Shown: in pieces, positions 15,368 through 24,389 of the stretch | How positions within the stretch are numbered: position 1 is the stretch's first letter | How the letters are laid out: every line of letters begins with the position of its first letter | Source: GCA-2861595 sp035536185 | GTDB lineage: Bacteria > Actinomycetota > Acidimicrobiia > Acidimicrobiales > GCA-2861595 | Reading direction: 5' to 3' | Length of the DNA: 64,000 nucleotides | Assembly (NCBI GenBank): GCA_035536185.1 | Contig: DATLOM010000061.1 | Coordinates: 1-64,000, forward strand | Position numbers and translations under genes: made by a program | Notes under the pieces: model-generated | Database searches by the model: none | Told to the model about the DNA's origin: nothing | What the model saw: only the letters and a program-made list of their open reading frames with translations

Positions 15368-18300
15368 TCAGGCGATGAAGTACTTGGCCTGGGGATGGTG
15401 GAGGATGACCGCCGACGTCGTCTGCTCCGGGTGGTACTGGAACGCGGTCTCCTCGCTCACGACCACGCCGATTCGTGAGGCCTCGAGCAGGTCGGCCACC
15501 TTCACGTTGTCCTCCAGGTCCGGGCAGGCGGGGTAACCCCACGAGTAACGGCCGCCCCGATATTGCTGGCGGAACAGGCCGGTAAGGGTTGGCCCGTCCT
15601 CGTCGGCGAATCCCCATTCCTCGCGCACCCTTCGGTGCCAATACTCGGCCAGGGCCTCGGCCATCTCCACTCCGAGCCCGTGCAGCAGCAGGTAATCCTG
15701 GTAGCGGTCCTCGGCGAACAGCCGAGCCGTCGCCTCCGACACCGCCGGCCCCATCGTGGCAATGGTGAAGGCCACGTAGTCGGGCTCCCCCGAGTCGACC
15801 GGCCGCACGAAGTCCGAGATGCAGAGCCACGGCTCCTTCTGCTGGCGGGGAAAGGCGAACCGGGCCCGCTCCACCGAGCGGGTGTCGTCCTCCCACACCA
15901 CCAAGTCGTTGCCGTCGCCATTGGCGGCGTAGAAGCCGTAGACGACCTGGGGCACCAGGAGGTTGTCGGCCTGGGCCTTGGCCAGCTCCTCGCGCAGGAC
16001 GAACCGGATGCGGGTCTTGAACTCCTCGTCGGTCTCGCCGCCCTTGGCGGGGCGGAACCCCCACTGGTTGCGGAAGAGGGCCGTCTCGTTCAGCCAGCTG
16101 GCCAGCTCGGCGATGGCGATGCCCTTCACGACGCGCGAGCCAAGGAAGGGCGGCTTGAACACCTCGTTGTCGACGGCCACCTCGGGCGAGCGGGACGGAA
16201 TGGCTCCGGCCTCCACCGTGGCCGCGCCCGAGCGCGACCCGGCCCGTGGCGCCGCCGGTACCCGCCCGAAGTCTGGGTCGTCCACCCCGGAGCGCTTGAG
16301 GTCCATCAGCTTGTCCATGGTGGACAGGCCCTCGAAGGCGTCCTTTCCGTAGAACACCCGGCCCTCGTAGACCGACCGGAGGTCACCCTCCACGTAGCGA
16401 CGGGTGAGCGCGGCGCCACCGAGCAGCACCGGTACCTGGCCGGCCACCCCGCGCTCGTTCAGCTCGAGCAGGTTCTCCCTCATGATGAGCGTGCTCTTGA
16501 CCAGCAGGCCGCTCATCCCGATCACGTCGGCCTTCACCTCCTCGGCCTTGGCGATCATCTCCGACAGCGCCACCTTGATCCCGAGGTTGTGGACCTCGTA
16601 GCCGTTGTTGGTGAAGATGATGTCGACCAGGTTCTTGCCGATGTCGTGCACGTCGCCCTTGACCGTGGCCAGCACGAGCCGGCCTTTGCCGCCCTGGTCG
16701 GACTTCTCCATGTGGGGCTCGAGGTGGGCGACCGCCTTCTTCATCACCTCGGCCGACTGGAGCACGAAAGGCAGCTGCATCTGGCCCGAGCCGAACAGCT
16801 CACCGACCACCTTCATGCCCTCCAGGAGGGTGTCGTTGACGATGCCCAGCGCCGGCGTGGTGGTCAGTGCCTCGTCGAGATCGGCCTCCAGCCCGTCACG
16901 GTCGCCGTCGATGATGCGCTGCGACAGGCGCCGCTCCACGCTCCAGTCGCTGCGGTCCTCCCGCTCCAAGGTGTCCGAGGACACGCCCTCGAACAGGCCG
17001 AGGAGCTCCTGCAGCGGGTCGTAGCCGTCACCGCGCCGGTCGTAGACGAGGTCCAGGCAGACCTCACGAGCTCTCTCGTCGATGCGGTTGAGGGGCATGA
17101 TCCGTGCCGCGTGGACGATCGCCGCGTCGAGCCCGGCCTGCTGGCACTCGTGCAGGAACACCGAGTTGAGGACGTGACGGGCGGCGGGAGTGAGCCCGAA
17201 CGAGACGTTCGATAGGCCGAGGATGGTCTGCACGCCCGGAAGCTCCGCCTTGATCCGGCGGATCCCCTCGATGGTCTCGATCCCGTCGCGTCGCCCCTCC
17301 TCCATGCCCGTCGATATGGGCAGGGCCAGAGGGTCGAAGAGCAGGTCGCTCGGCGCCAGGCCGTACCGGTTCACGGCGAGGTCGTGGATGGCGCGGGCCG
17401 CCCGCAGCTTCCACTCCGCCGTCCGGGCCTGGCCCTCCTCGTCGATGCACGTGCAGACGACGGAGGCTCCGTACTCGCGGGCCAGCGAGAGGAACCGGTC
17501 GAGCCGCGTGCCGGGGGCGGCGCCGTCCTCCAGGTTGACGGAGTTGAGGATCGGTTTGCCGCCGATCCACTGGAGGCCGGTCTCGATGACCTCGGGCTCG
17601 GTCGAGTCGAGCATGAGCGGGACCGTCACCTGCGTGGCGAAGCGGGACACCACCGCCTCCATGTCGGCCACGCCGTCCTCGCCCGTGTAGTCGACGCACA
17701 CGTCGACGACGTGGGCGCCCTCCTTCACCTGCTCGCGCCCCATGGCCACGCAGGTCTCCCAGTCGTCGGCCAGCATCGCCTCCCGGAACTTCTTCGAGCC
17801 GTTGGCGTTGGTGCGCTCGCCCACCACGAGGAACGACGGCGCCTGGTCGAAGGGCACGTGGTTGTAGATGGAGGCGACACCCGGCTCCGGCCGTGCCTCC
17901 CGCGGGCCCGGTGCCAGGTCGCGGCAGCGCTCGACCACGTGGCGCAGGTGCTCCGGCGTGGTGCCGCAGCAGCCGCCCACGACGGATACCCCGAACTCCG
18001 TGACGAAGCGGGCCTGGTGATCGGCGAGCTGCTCGGGCGTGAGGTCGTAGTGCATCCGCCCTTCCACCACCGAGGGCAGGCCCGCGTTGGGCAGGCACGA
18101 GATGGCCGCTGGGGAGAAGCGGCTGAGGTGCCGGAGGTGCTCGCCCATCTCGTGCGGGCCGGTGGCGCAGTTGAGCCCGATGACGTCGGGGTGCAGCGCG
18201 GCGAGGGTGGTGACGGCGGCACCGATCTCGGTGCCGGGGAGCATGCGGCCCGTCAGCTCCATGGTCACCTGGACCTGCAGAGGCACCTCCCGGCCTTCAG

Positions 18301-18826
18301 CGGCCATGGCCCGGCGGCAGGCGATGAGGGCGGCCTTGGCCTGGAGGAGGTCGAACACCGTCTCGACGATGAACAGGTCGACGCCACCCTCGAGCAGCGC
18401 CCGGGCCTGCACCTCGTAGGCGTCCCGCAGGTCGGCGAAGCGGATCTGGCCGAGCGAGGGGAACTTCGTGCCCGGCCCGATCGAGCCGGCGACCCATCCT
18501 CCGTACCCGTCTGCCACCTCCCGGGCGATGCGGGCCGCGGCGACGTTGAGCTCATGGGCCCGCTCGGCGATGCCGTACTCGGCGAGCGTCGGCGCGAAGG
18601 CGCCAAAGGTGTCGGTTTCCACCACGTCCACGCCGACCTCGAAGAAGGAGCGGTGCAGCTCCGAGATCACGTCCGGGCGGGTCGCAACCAGGATCTCGTT
18701 GCAGCCCTCGAGAGCCGGCCCGCCGAAATCGTCGGCCGAGAGCTCCCGTAGCTGGATGTTGGTGCCGGTGGCGCCGTCGAAGATCACCACCCGCTCGCGG
18801 ATGGCCTCGGCATACCCGCTGGTCAT
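15368..18826 (-). CDS. metH: Cobalamin-dependent methionine synthase
   Basis: 1152 residues, near the usual 1200. It methylates homocysteine from methyl-tetrahydrofolate through methylcobalamin. Domains in order: homocysteine-binding (1-300, zinc cysteines in LNCATG and GGCCGTTP), pterin-binding (about 325-590, VVGERTNANGSKKF), B12 cap and Rossmann domains (about 620-860, with GDVHDIGKN supplying the cobalt-ligand histidine) and the SAM-dependent activation domain (about 890-1152, YSWGYPACPD). All catalytic features are present. The promoter is a leaderless TAGCGT box. Divergent from the cobalamin adenosyltransferase at 18896; the 69-base gap is too short for a B12 riboswitch. Confidence 0.96.
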   Translation of the reverse strand: MTSGYAEAIRERVVIFDGATGTNIQLRELSADDFGGPALEGCNEILVATRPDVISELHRSFFEVGVDVVETDTFGAFAPTLAEYGIAERAHELNVAAARIAREVADGYGGWVAGSIGPGTKFPSLGQIRFADLRDAYEVQARALLEGGVDLFIVETVFDLLQAKAALIACRRAMAAEGREVPLQVQVTMELTGRMLPGTEIGAAVTTLAALHPDVIGLNCATGPHEMGEHLRHLSRFSPAAISCLPNAGLPSVVEGRMHYDLTPEQLADHQARFVTEFGVSVVGGCCGTTPEHLRHVVERCRDLAPGPREARPEPGVASIYNHVPFDQAPSFLVVGERTNANGSKKFREAMLADDWETCVAMGREQVKEGAHVVDVCVDYTGEDGVADMEAVVSRFATQVTVPLMLDSTEPEVIETGLQWIGGKPILNSVNLEDGAAPGTRLDRFLSLAREYGASVVCTCIDEEGQARTAEWKLRAARAIHDLAVNRYGLAPSDLLFDPLALPISTGMEEGRRDGIETIEGIRRIKAELPGVQTILGLSNVSFGLTPAARHVLNSVFLHECQQAGLDAAIVHAARIMPLNRIDERAREVCLDLVYDRRGDGYDPLQELLGLFEGVSSDTLEREDRSDWSVERRLSQRIIDGDRDGLEADLDEALTTTPALGIVNDTLLEGMKVVGELFGSGQMQLPFVLQSAEVMKKAVAHLEPHMEKSDQGGKGRLVLATVKGDVHDIGKNLVDIIFTNNGYEVHNLGIKVALSEMIAKAEEVKADVIGMSGLLVKSTLIMRENLLELNERGVAGQVPVLLGGAALTRRYVEGDLRSVYEGRVFYGKDAFEGLSTMDKLMDLKRSGVDDPDFGRVPAAPRAGSRSGAATVEAGAIPSRSPEVAVDNEVFKPPFLGSRVVKGIAIAELASWLNETALFRNQWGFRPAKGGETDEEFKTRIRFVLREELAKAQADNLLVPQVVYGFYAANGDGNDLVVWEDDTRSVERARFAFPRQQKEPWLCISDFVRPVDSGEPDYVAFTIATMGPAVSEATARLFAEDRYQDYLLLHGLGVEMAEALAEYWHRRVREEWGFADEDGPTLTGLFRQQYRGGRYSWGYPACPDLEDNVKVADLLEASRIGVVVSEETAFQYHPEQTTSAVILHHPQAKYFIA

Positions 18827-18834
18827 GGTGAGTC

Positions 18835-18840
18835 ACGCTA
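18835..18840 (-). promoter_or_regulatory. Leaderless -10 box of metH
   Basis: On the minus strand TAGCGT ends eight bases before the metH ATG; no ribosome site. Confidence 0.55.
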
Positions 18841-18895
18841 CCGGTGGAGGAAACGTGCCCCCGCCCCATTTTCCCGGTACCGTCTGTGGGGCTAT

Positions 18896-19456
18896 ATGAG
18901 GATCTACACCAAGCGGGGGGACGACGGGACCACGGGCCTGCTCCACGGCGGCCGAGTGGCCAAATCCGATCCCGCCGTCGAGGCCTACGGGACCGTCGAC
19001 GAGGCCCAGGCCTTCCTGGGCCTGGCCCGGTGCGAGGCCGGCGCCGGCTCGGAGGTGGACGAGATGCTTGTCGGGGTCGAGCGCGACCTGTGGGTTCTCA
19101 TGGCCGACCTGGCCACGGGGGAGGACAACCGCGACAAGCTGGAGCCGGGTCGGACGCAGGTCACCGACGAGATGGTGAGGCGCCTCGAGGGCCACATCGA
19201 CTCGCTCGCGGCCCGGGCGCCCCTGCCCAAGGAGTTCGCCGTGCCGGGCCAGACACCTACGGGATCACGCCTCGACGTCGCCCGCACCGTCGTGCGGCGG
19301 GCCGAGCGCAGGGCGGTCGAGGTCTGCCCCCCCACGTCGCTGGTGATCGCCTACCTGAACCGGCTGTCCGACCTGCTCTGGGCCATGGCAAGAGCCGACG
19401 AGGCCGGCGACTTCCTGGCCGCCCGTCAGGTCCCACCTTCCGGGAACAACGCCTGA
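18896..19456 (+). CDS. pduO: PduO-type ATP:cob(I)alamin adenosyltransferase
   Basis: 186 residues. It converts cob(I)alamin plus ATP to adenosylcobalamin. Family signatures: YTKRGDDGTTGL (ATP site), VDEAQAFLGLAR, the arginine-rich RTVVRRAERRAV helix and YLNRLSDLLW. Located divergently from B12-dependent metH, linking two uses of cobalamin. A TACCGT box at 18878 is 12 bases from the ATG, slightly far for a leaderless start, and no ribosome site is visible. Confidence 0.92.
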   Translation: MRIYTKRGDDGTTGLLHGGRVAKSDPAVEAYGTVDEAQAFLGLARCEAGAGSEVDEMLVGVERDLWVLMADLATGEDNRDKLEPGRTQVTDEMVRRLEGHIDSLAARAPLPKEFAVPGQTPTGSRLDVARTVVRRAERRAVEVCPPTSLVIAYLNRLSDLLWAMARADEAGDFLAARQVPPSGNNA

Positions 19457-19526
19457 TGGGCACCTTGACCTGGCCCCCCGGGCCGGCCGTTACCGTCGAC
19501 TCGACCTACTCGTAGAGAGAGACCCG

Positions 19527-20996
19527 ATGCCCGTCAGCTGCGTTGCCGCGAGTGAGGTGCCCGCCGAGGCCGGCATGGTCGCCGTTCCCGTCTTTGCCGG
19601 CTGCGTGCTGCCCGAGGGCTCCGAGATCAAGCTCGACGTGGCCTTCCTGGAGGGCGCCGGCTTCGAGGGCACGGTCGGTCAGGTCCAGAGCTTTCCGACC
19701 GGCGACCACACGTTGACCTTGGTGGGCATGGGATCCCCCGACGAAGTCGACGCCGAGACCTTCCGGCGGGCTGCTGCCGCCATCGTGCAGGCCGCCTGGC
19801 GCACGCCGGAGGTGACCACGACCCTCCTCGACGCCCTGCCACAGGACGGGATCGACAGGATGCGGGCGGCTCGGGCCATCGCCGAGGGAACAGGAATGGC
19901 CGCTTACGAGTTCCTGGCCTACAAGAGCTCTGTTACGCCGTGCCGGCTCGAGACGGTCACCGTGGTCGATCCCGCGGCCGGCAGTGATGCCGTGGTTCAA
20001 CGGGCACTGGATCATGGGTCGACGGTGGCCGAGGCGGTGCGCCTCGCCCGCGACGTCGTGAACGAGCCCGCCGGCACACTGACGCCGACGCGCCTGGCCG
20101 AGCTGGCCACCGAGATCGCCGATCGGGAGGGATTGACGATCGAGGTCCTCGACGACGTGGCCATCGCCGAAGCAGGCCTTGGCGGACTGTCGGGTGTCGC
20201 CCAGGGTTCTCACGAGCCGGCGCGGTTGATCGAGCTGCGCTACGAGCCTCCGGGAGAGGCGTCGGCCACTCTGGCTCTGGTCGGGAAGGGGATCACCTTC
20301 GACTCCGGCGGCTTGTCTATCAAGTCCGCCGATCCGATGATGACGATGAAGACCGACATGAGCGGTGCCGCCGCGGTGATGGCGGCCATGTCGGCTCTGC
20401 CCGCGCTGGGTGCCCAGGTGCGGGTCCTCGGGTTCCTTCCCGTCACCGAGAACATGCCCGGAGGCGGCGCCATCAAGCCGGGCGACGTGGTTCGCATACG
20501 CAACGGCAAGACCGTCGAGGTCCTCAACACCGACGCCGAGGGCCGCTTGGTGCTGGCCGATGGGTTGTCGCTCGCCGCCGAGCGCGCTCCCGACGCCATC
20601 GTCGACGTGGCCACCCTCACGGGTGCCCAGATCGTCGCCCTGGGCCCGAAGATCGCGGCCGTTCTCGGGAACCACGAGGGCCTGCTGGACCAGGTGCGGC
20701 GGGCCGGCGAGCGGGCGGGCGAGGCCGTGTGGCCGCTGCCACTGCCGGAGGAGTACCGCAAGGACATCGACTCCGATGTCGCCGATCTCAAGAACATCGG
20801 GCAGCCGGGCAAGGCCGGCGCCGTGGTCGCCGGCCTGTTCCTCCAGGAGTTCGTGGCCGGCGTGCCGTGGGCCCACCTGGACGTCGCCGGCCCGGCCCGG
20901 GCCGACACCGATTACGGCTACGTGAAGAAGGGCGCCACCGGCGTCGCCGTGCGAACCCTTCTGGAGCTGATCACCACCTTCGAGCCTCTCAGCTGA
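19527..20996 (+). CDS. pepA: Leucyl aminopeptidase (M17)
   Basis: 489 residues, typical for the family. A two-metal cytoplasmic aminopeptidase, hexameric in known members. Signature NTDAEGRLVL and metal-binding KGITFDSGGLSIK, plus MKTDMSGAAAV, are intact; the N-terminal domain (1-165) is divergent as usual. Its stop overlaps the convergent PGM1-like gene by eight bases. Confidence 0.94.
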   Translation: MPVSCVAASEVPAEAGMVAVPVFAGCVLPEGSEIKLDVAFLEGAGFEGTVGQVQSFPTGDHTLTLVGMGSPDEVDAETFRRAAAAIVQAAWRTPEVTTTLLDALPQDGIDRMRAARAIAEGTGMAAYEFLAYKSSVTPCRLETVTVVDPAAGSDAVVQRALDHGSTVAEAVRLARDVVNEPAGTLTPTRLAELATEIADREGLTIEVLDDVAIAEAGLGGLSGVAQGSHEPARLIELRYEPPGEASATLALVGKGITFDSGGLSIKSADPMMTMKTDMSGAAAVMAAMSALPALGAQVRVLGFLPVTENMPGGGAIKPGDVVRIRNGKTVEVLNTDAEGRLVLADGLSLAAERAPDAIVDVATLTGAQIVALGPKIAAVLGNHEGLLDQVRRAGERAGEAVWPLPLPEEYRKDIDSDVADLKNIGQPGKAGAVVAGLFLQEFVAGVPWAHLDVAGPARADTDYGYVKKGATGVAVRTLLELITTFEPLS

Positions 20997-22449
20997 CGGT
21001 GGCCACCACCTCCCGGTAGAGCTCGTCCGCCTCGTCGAGGCTCTCGGCCACGCACGTGAGGCCCATCTTCCCGAACCCCCGCAGGGCGCCCAGGAGGTGG
21101 AGGGTGGCGCCGGTTCGGCTGATGGGGTCGAAAGCCAGGCCCGCCTTGTCCACCGCCTCGATGACGTCGGCCGGCGTCTTCCCCACCAGCCGCTGGGACT
21201 TGAGGTTGTCGCTGGCCACGTATGTCCGGACGCCGTCCTCGACCCGGAGCTGCCCCGTGGCCGGGTCGTAGACGCCCCCGGTGGCCAGGCGGGCCATCCA
21301 GAAGGGATGGCTCGTCCCGCCCATGCGCAGGTTGATCTCGCTGAGGTAGATCTCGTGGCCGGCGGCACCTCCGGCGGAGGGCATGACCACGAAGTCGACG
21401 CCGAAGGAGCCCAGCACCCCCTCGGCGGCGAGCAGCGCGCTCACCTTGGTCCCGGCCTCCTGTATGGCTAGCCGGTAGGACTCGTCGGCCGGGAACCGGC
21501 AGCCCAGGTACACCTGGTTGTCGGGCCCCCCGAGGATCTGGTCATGGGTGGAGAGCACCTCGACAGTGCCGCCGGGAGCGACCCTCAGCTGCACGCTCGG
21601 CGACACCATGGTCTTGTGGCGGACCAGCTCCTCGACGACGGCGCCCCGCTGCGCCATCTTGGCCGAGAACGCCGGCCACGACTCTCCCGCCGCGCAAAAG
21701 GTCGTGGCCGACGAATCGAGCGGGAACGGGGGCACCGGTCCTGCCAGCTCGATGATGGCGTTGCCCTGGCCGGAGAACCCGTCGTTGAGCTTGGCCACGA
21801 CGGCTTCGGCGGCGGGCCGCCGGGCCTGGATCGCCCTCACCGCCGACTCGAGCTCCTCGATGGTGTACAGCCCTTCGCGGCCCTCGAGCACGGCGACACC
21901 CGCTTGGCGGGCGACCCGGCGCGACCCGGTCTTCGAGCCCAGCTCGGCCAGATCGGAGTGCCCGCCGTAGAGGGGCAGCCCCAGGGCCTCGGCCAGTGCC
22001 CACTCGCCGTTGGTGATGTTGAACGGGAGCACGTAGGCGTCGTCGGGGTCCTCGACCAGGCCGCGCATGGCGGCGACGGCCTCGGGGCGGGCCAGCAGCT
22101 TCTCGGTTAGGCACACGGGCGAGGGATCACCGAGGGAGTGGAACAGGAGGCGCCGGCGGGCCGCGTCAGGGTCGGGGACGAAGCGGAGGTAGTACTCGAT
22201 GACTGCTTCGTCCACGGGGAGCGACGTGAGGTAGACGATCCTCGTCTCCGGGTTGGCCAGGAACAACATCGTGAAGAGCATCCGCTCCTCGTAGTGCTGG
22301 ATGCCGGTGATCTTGGTCAGCTCCTCCACCGGGAAGCTGGCCGACGGGAGCACGACGATGGTCCCCCGTTCCAGATCGGCCAGTGACGCCTCGCCGATGC
22401 GCTCCAGGAAGGCGCTTTGACGCCGCTCCCACTCCGCCTTGGTCGTCAC
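20989..22449 (-). CDS. ATP-grasp ligase, PGM1-related
   Basis: 486 residues. N-terminal part (about 1-150) contains IVVLPSASFPVEELTKITGIQHYEERMLF, as in the PGM1 peptide-ligase family. The ATP-grasp core (about 150-400) has KLNDGFSGQGNAIIEL and the late motif GVDFVVMP...YLSEINLRMGGTSHPF with metal-binding E and N. The C-terminus resembles the PGM1 C domain. PGM1 itself ligates a modified amino acid to a ribosomal peptide, so this is likely a carboxylate-amine ligase of unknown substrate. The GTG start overlaps the aldo/keto reductase stop (GTGA), so the pair is cotranslated. No precursor peptide gene is evident. Confidence 0.8.
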   Translation of the reverse strand: MTTKAEWERRQSAFLERIGEASLADLERGTIVVLPSASFPVEELTKITGIQHYEERMLFTMLFLANPETRIVYLTSLPVDEAVIEYYLRFVPDPDAARRRLLFHSLGDPSPVCLTEKLLARPEAVAAMRGLVEDPDDAYVLPFNITNGEWALAEALGLPLYGGHSDLAELGSKTGSRRVARQAGVAVLEGREGLYTIEELESAVRAIQARRPAAEAVVAKLNDGFSGQGNAIIELAGPVPPFPLDSSATTFCAAGESWPAFSAKMAQRGAVVEELVRHKTMVSPSVQLRVAPGGTVEVLSTHDQILGGPDNQVYLGCRFPADESYRLAIQEAGTKVSALLAAEGVLGSFGVDFVVMPSAGGAAGHEIYLSEINLRMGGTSHPFWMARLATGGVYDPATGQLRVEDGVRTYVASDNLKSQRLVGKTPADVIEAVDKAGLAFDPISRTGATLHLLGALRGFGKMGLTCVAESLDEADELYREVVATVS

Positions 22450-23390
22450 TCGAGGACGTCGGCCACGGCCGTCTCGATGGCGGCGAGCACGTCGGGCGCC
22501 AGAGTCACCCCGGAGGCGGCGGCGTTGTCGTCCAGCTGCTCCGGCCGGCTGGCCCCGACGATGGCCGAGGTCACCTCGGGCCGGCGCAGCACCCACGCCA
22601 GGGCGAGCTGGGCCATGCTGAGGTCGAGACCGTCGGCGATCGGGCGCAACCGCTCCACGGCCTCGAGCACGTCGTCCTGGCGCCAGCGCCCCATCATGCG
22701 CTCCCCGCTCTGCTGGGCTCCACGCGAGCCCGGTGGCGGGGGAGCGCCAGGGCGGTACTTGCCCGTGAGCGCTCCCTGGGCCAGGGGAGACCAGACGATG
22801 TTTCCGATGCCCTCTTCGGCGCAGAGGGGGAACACCTCGGGCTCTGGCTTGCGGTAGAGGATCGAGTACTCGGGCTGGCTCGAGACGAACCGCTCGACGT
22901 CGGGCAGGTCGAGGGCGGCACGGATCTGGTCGGGCCTCCACTCGCTGAAGCCGAGATAGCGGGCTTTGCCCTGGCGCACCAGCTCGGTCAATGCCCCCAT
23001 CGTCTCCTCGAGCGGGATGTCGGGGTCGTAGCGGTGGCACTGGTAGAGATCGACGTAGTCGGTCCGCAGGCGCTTCAGGGAGCCGGCACACTGCTTGGCC
23101 ACCTGAGCTGCCGACAGGCCCTTGTCCGCGGGCGACATGGGAAAGAAGGCCTTGGTGGCGAGCACATAGCTGGAGCGGTCGACGCCGCTCAGCGCCTCTC
23201 CCAGGAACGCTTCAGCCGCTCCGTGGCCGTAGACGTTGGCCGTGTCGAAGAAGTTGATCCCCAGCTCCAGGGCCCGCCGGATGCAGGCCCGGCCCCGGCC
23301 GGCATCGACTGCGCTCCCGTAGGTGAGCCAGGACCCGAGACTGATCTCGGGAACCATCAGGTCGCTCTTCCCGAGCTGCCGGTACTCCAC
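22446..23390 (-). CDS. Aldo/keto reductase
   Basis: 314-residue TIM-barrel NADPH oxidoreductase of the Kv-beta/YghZ group (MEYRQLGKSDL...EISLGSW at the start). Catalytic tetrad: D in FFDTANVYG, Y in NVYG, K in LATKAFF and H in YQCHRYD. NADP-binding R and E/N positions lie in AIVGASRPEQLDDN. GTG 23390 is chosen because a TACCAT box lies five bases upstream and a large hairpin lies beyond it; an in-frame ATG at 23459 would put the hairpin in the coding region. Its substrate is probably linked to the ligase encoded next. Confidence 0.88.
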   Translation of the reverse strand: MEYRQLGKSDLMVPEISLGSWLTYGSAVDAGRGRACIRRALELGINFFDTANVYGHGAAEAFLGEALSGVDRSSYVLATKAFFPMSPADKGLSAAQVAKQCAGSLKRLRTDYVDLYQCHRYDPDIPLEETMGALTELVRQGKARYLGFSEWRPDQIRAALDLPDVERFVSSQPEYSILYRKPEPEVFPLCAEEGIGNIVWSPLAQGALTGKYRPGAPPPPGSRGAQQSGERMMGRWRQDDVLEAVERLRPIADGLDLSMAQLALAWVLRRPEVTSAIVGASRPEQLDDNAAASGVTLAPDVLAAIETAVADVLE

Positions 23391-23395
23391 GCTCG

Positions 23396-23401
23396 ATGGT
23401 A
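23396..23401 (-). promoter_or_regulatory. Putative leaderless -10 box of aldo/keto reductase
   Basis: TACCAT on the minus strand ends five bases before GTG 23390. Confidence 0.4.
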
Positions 23402-23404
23402 ACT

Positions 23405-23488
23405 CCGGCTCCACCCCCCTCCCGTCCGGAGTACACGGCCCCGCGAAACCGGGGGCCATGTACTCCAGTTCGGGCGGGGTGGAGCCGG
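23405..23488 (-). terminator. 84-bp interrupted palindrome
   Basis: Outer arms of 13 bp are perfect (CCGGCTCCACCCC and its complement at 23476-23488). A middle CCCG/CGGG pairing follows, and then an inner 15-bp arm with one mismatch (GGAGTACACGGCCCC at 23428-23442 against 23452-23466) around a nine-base loop. It begins three bases after the stop of the gene ending at 23492, so it most likely terminates or protects that transcript. It is far larger than the other terminators here and could be a mobile hairpin repeat. Confidence 0.7.
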
Positions 23489-23491
23489 CGC

Positions 23492-24154
23492 TCAGGCGGC
23501 GGCGTCGGGTGGGCCGGCGGAGGCGGAGGCCGCGGCAGCCAGCGCCTTGCGGTAGCGGTCCCAGGCCCACGCCGCCGCTTCCCGTGCCAGGGTCGGGTGG
23601 TAGCGCCAGCGGAGCAACTGGCGCTCCACCGCCTCGAGGTCCTCGCCCAGCTCGAGGAGCGACAAGGCGAGTTGACGCCCCCGCCGGCGCTGCTGCTCCA
23701 CCGCCGGCGTCCGCAGGTCGGCCTCCTGCAGGGCCTGGTGCTCGGCTTGCAACGTCGAGGGCAGGCGCTGGACCTGCCGGCGGTTGAGGGGCGGCACCTT
23801 GCGGCGGACGGCAAGGACGGAATCGCCCTGGTGCTGGGCCAGGTCGAACTGCACGAGGCGGGCCAGGGCCCTCATGAACGGGGAGTTCCGCCCACCCTTG
23901 TCGCCGAGGCCGAGACAGCGGGCGGTATCGGCCAGCGGCAGCTCGAAGCCGGCGGGTGAGGCTTCGAAGGAGGCCACGAGACGGCGGAGAAGCCATGTCG
24001 TACTGGGGCCGAGCACGCCGAGCCAGTAGGTCTCGACGTAGTGGGAACGGGGGTCGTGGCCGAGGGAGTCGATGACCGGGTCCGGCCACGGCCGGATCGT
24101 CAGCGCCTCGAGAGCGGGAACGGCAACGGGAACAGGGGCGGGTGAAACAAGCAT
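23492..24154 (-). CDS. Conserved-looking hypothetical protein
   Basis: 220 residues, mostly helical, no signal peptide or TM segment. Notable stretches: DPVIDSLGHDPRSHYVETYWLGVLGPSTTWLLRRLV (about 30-65), RCLGLGDKGGRNSPFMRALARL, and a basic RRKVPPLNRRQVQRLP followed by a Glu/Gln/Arg-rich helix. The LGPSTTWLLRRL and LGLG..GG.NSPF.RAL parts resemble a winged-helix arrangement, so DNA binding is possible but unproven. Start chosen from AGGAGG ahead of ATG 24154; an upstream ATG at 24205 would overlap the promoter. It has the best canonical promoter in the window. Confidence 0.75.
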   Translation of the reverse strand: MLVSPAPVPVAVPALEALTIRPWPDPVIDSLGHDPRSHYVETYWLGVLGPSTTWLLRRLVASFEASPAGFELPLADTARCLGLGDKGGRNSPFMRALARLVQFDLAQHQGDSVLAVRRKVPPLNRRQVQRLPSTLQAEHQALQEADLRTPAVEQQRRRGRQLALSLLELGEDLEAVERQLLRWRYHPTLAREAAAWAWDRYRKALAAAASASAGPPDAAA

Positions 24155-24203
24155 CAGGTAGTCCTCCTGGCTGGGAACACAAGTCAGAGGGGAAGGCACT
24201 TTC

Positions 24204-24232
24204 ACTATATCTCATGCATCGACGATGTTCAA
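24204..24232 (-). promoter_or_regulatory. Canonical sigma70 promoter
   Basis: TTGAAC, exactly 17 bases, then TATAGT, on the minus strand in an AT-rich patch. The -10 box ends 49 bases before ATG 24154, leaving a leader with an AGGAGG site. It differs clearly from the leaderless promoters elsewhere in the window. Confidence 0.8.
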
Positions 24233-24347
24233 CATTCTAAAGAGCCCCGGGCGGGGGTCACACTGAGTGCGGGCAAATGGGACGAATCTTCTTTTTCAAC
24301 GCTCTGCGTCATAGTTGGTGCGACCCACCGTGGTAACTACTCGACAT

Positions 24348-24366
24348 GACCTGGATCAACCAGGTC
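24348..24366 (+). promoter_or_regulatory. Leader hairpin before surface protein
   Basis: GACCTGG, a five-base loop (ATCAA) and CCAGGTC form a perfect 7-bp stem 23 bases before ATG 24390. It could be a 5' UTR structure or an operator. The remainder of the 235-base gap is unusually AT-rich (TTCTTTTTCAACGC near 24289) and probably contains the promoter. Confidence 0.35.
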
Positions 24367-24389
24367 CCGAGCTACCTCTGGGGTGCCAA

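Noticed and set aside
18827..18895. Possible cobalamin riboswitch before metH or the adenosyltransferase
   Set aside because: The divergent gap is only 69 bases and no B12 box is visible.
22383..23402. Plus-strand open frame of 339 codons opposite the aldo/keto reductase
   Set aside because: Antisense shadow of a clear reductase gene, with no domain and no start signal.
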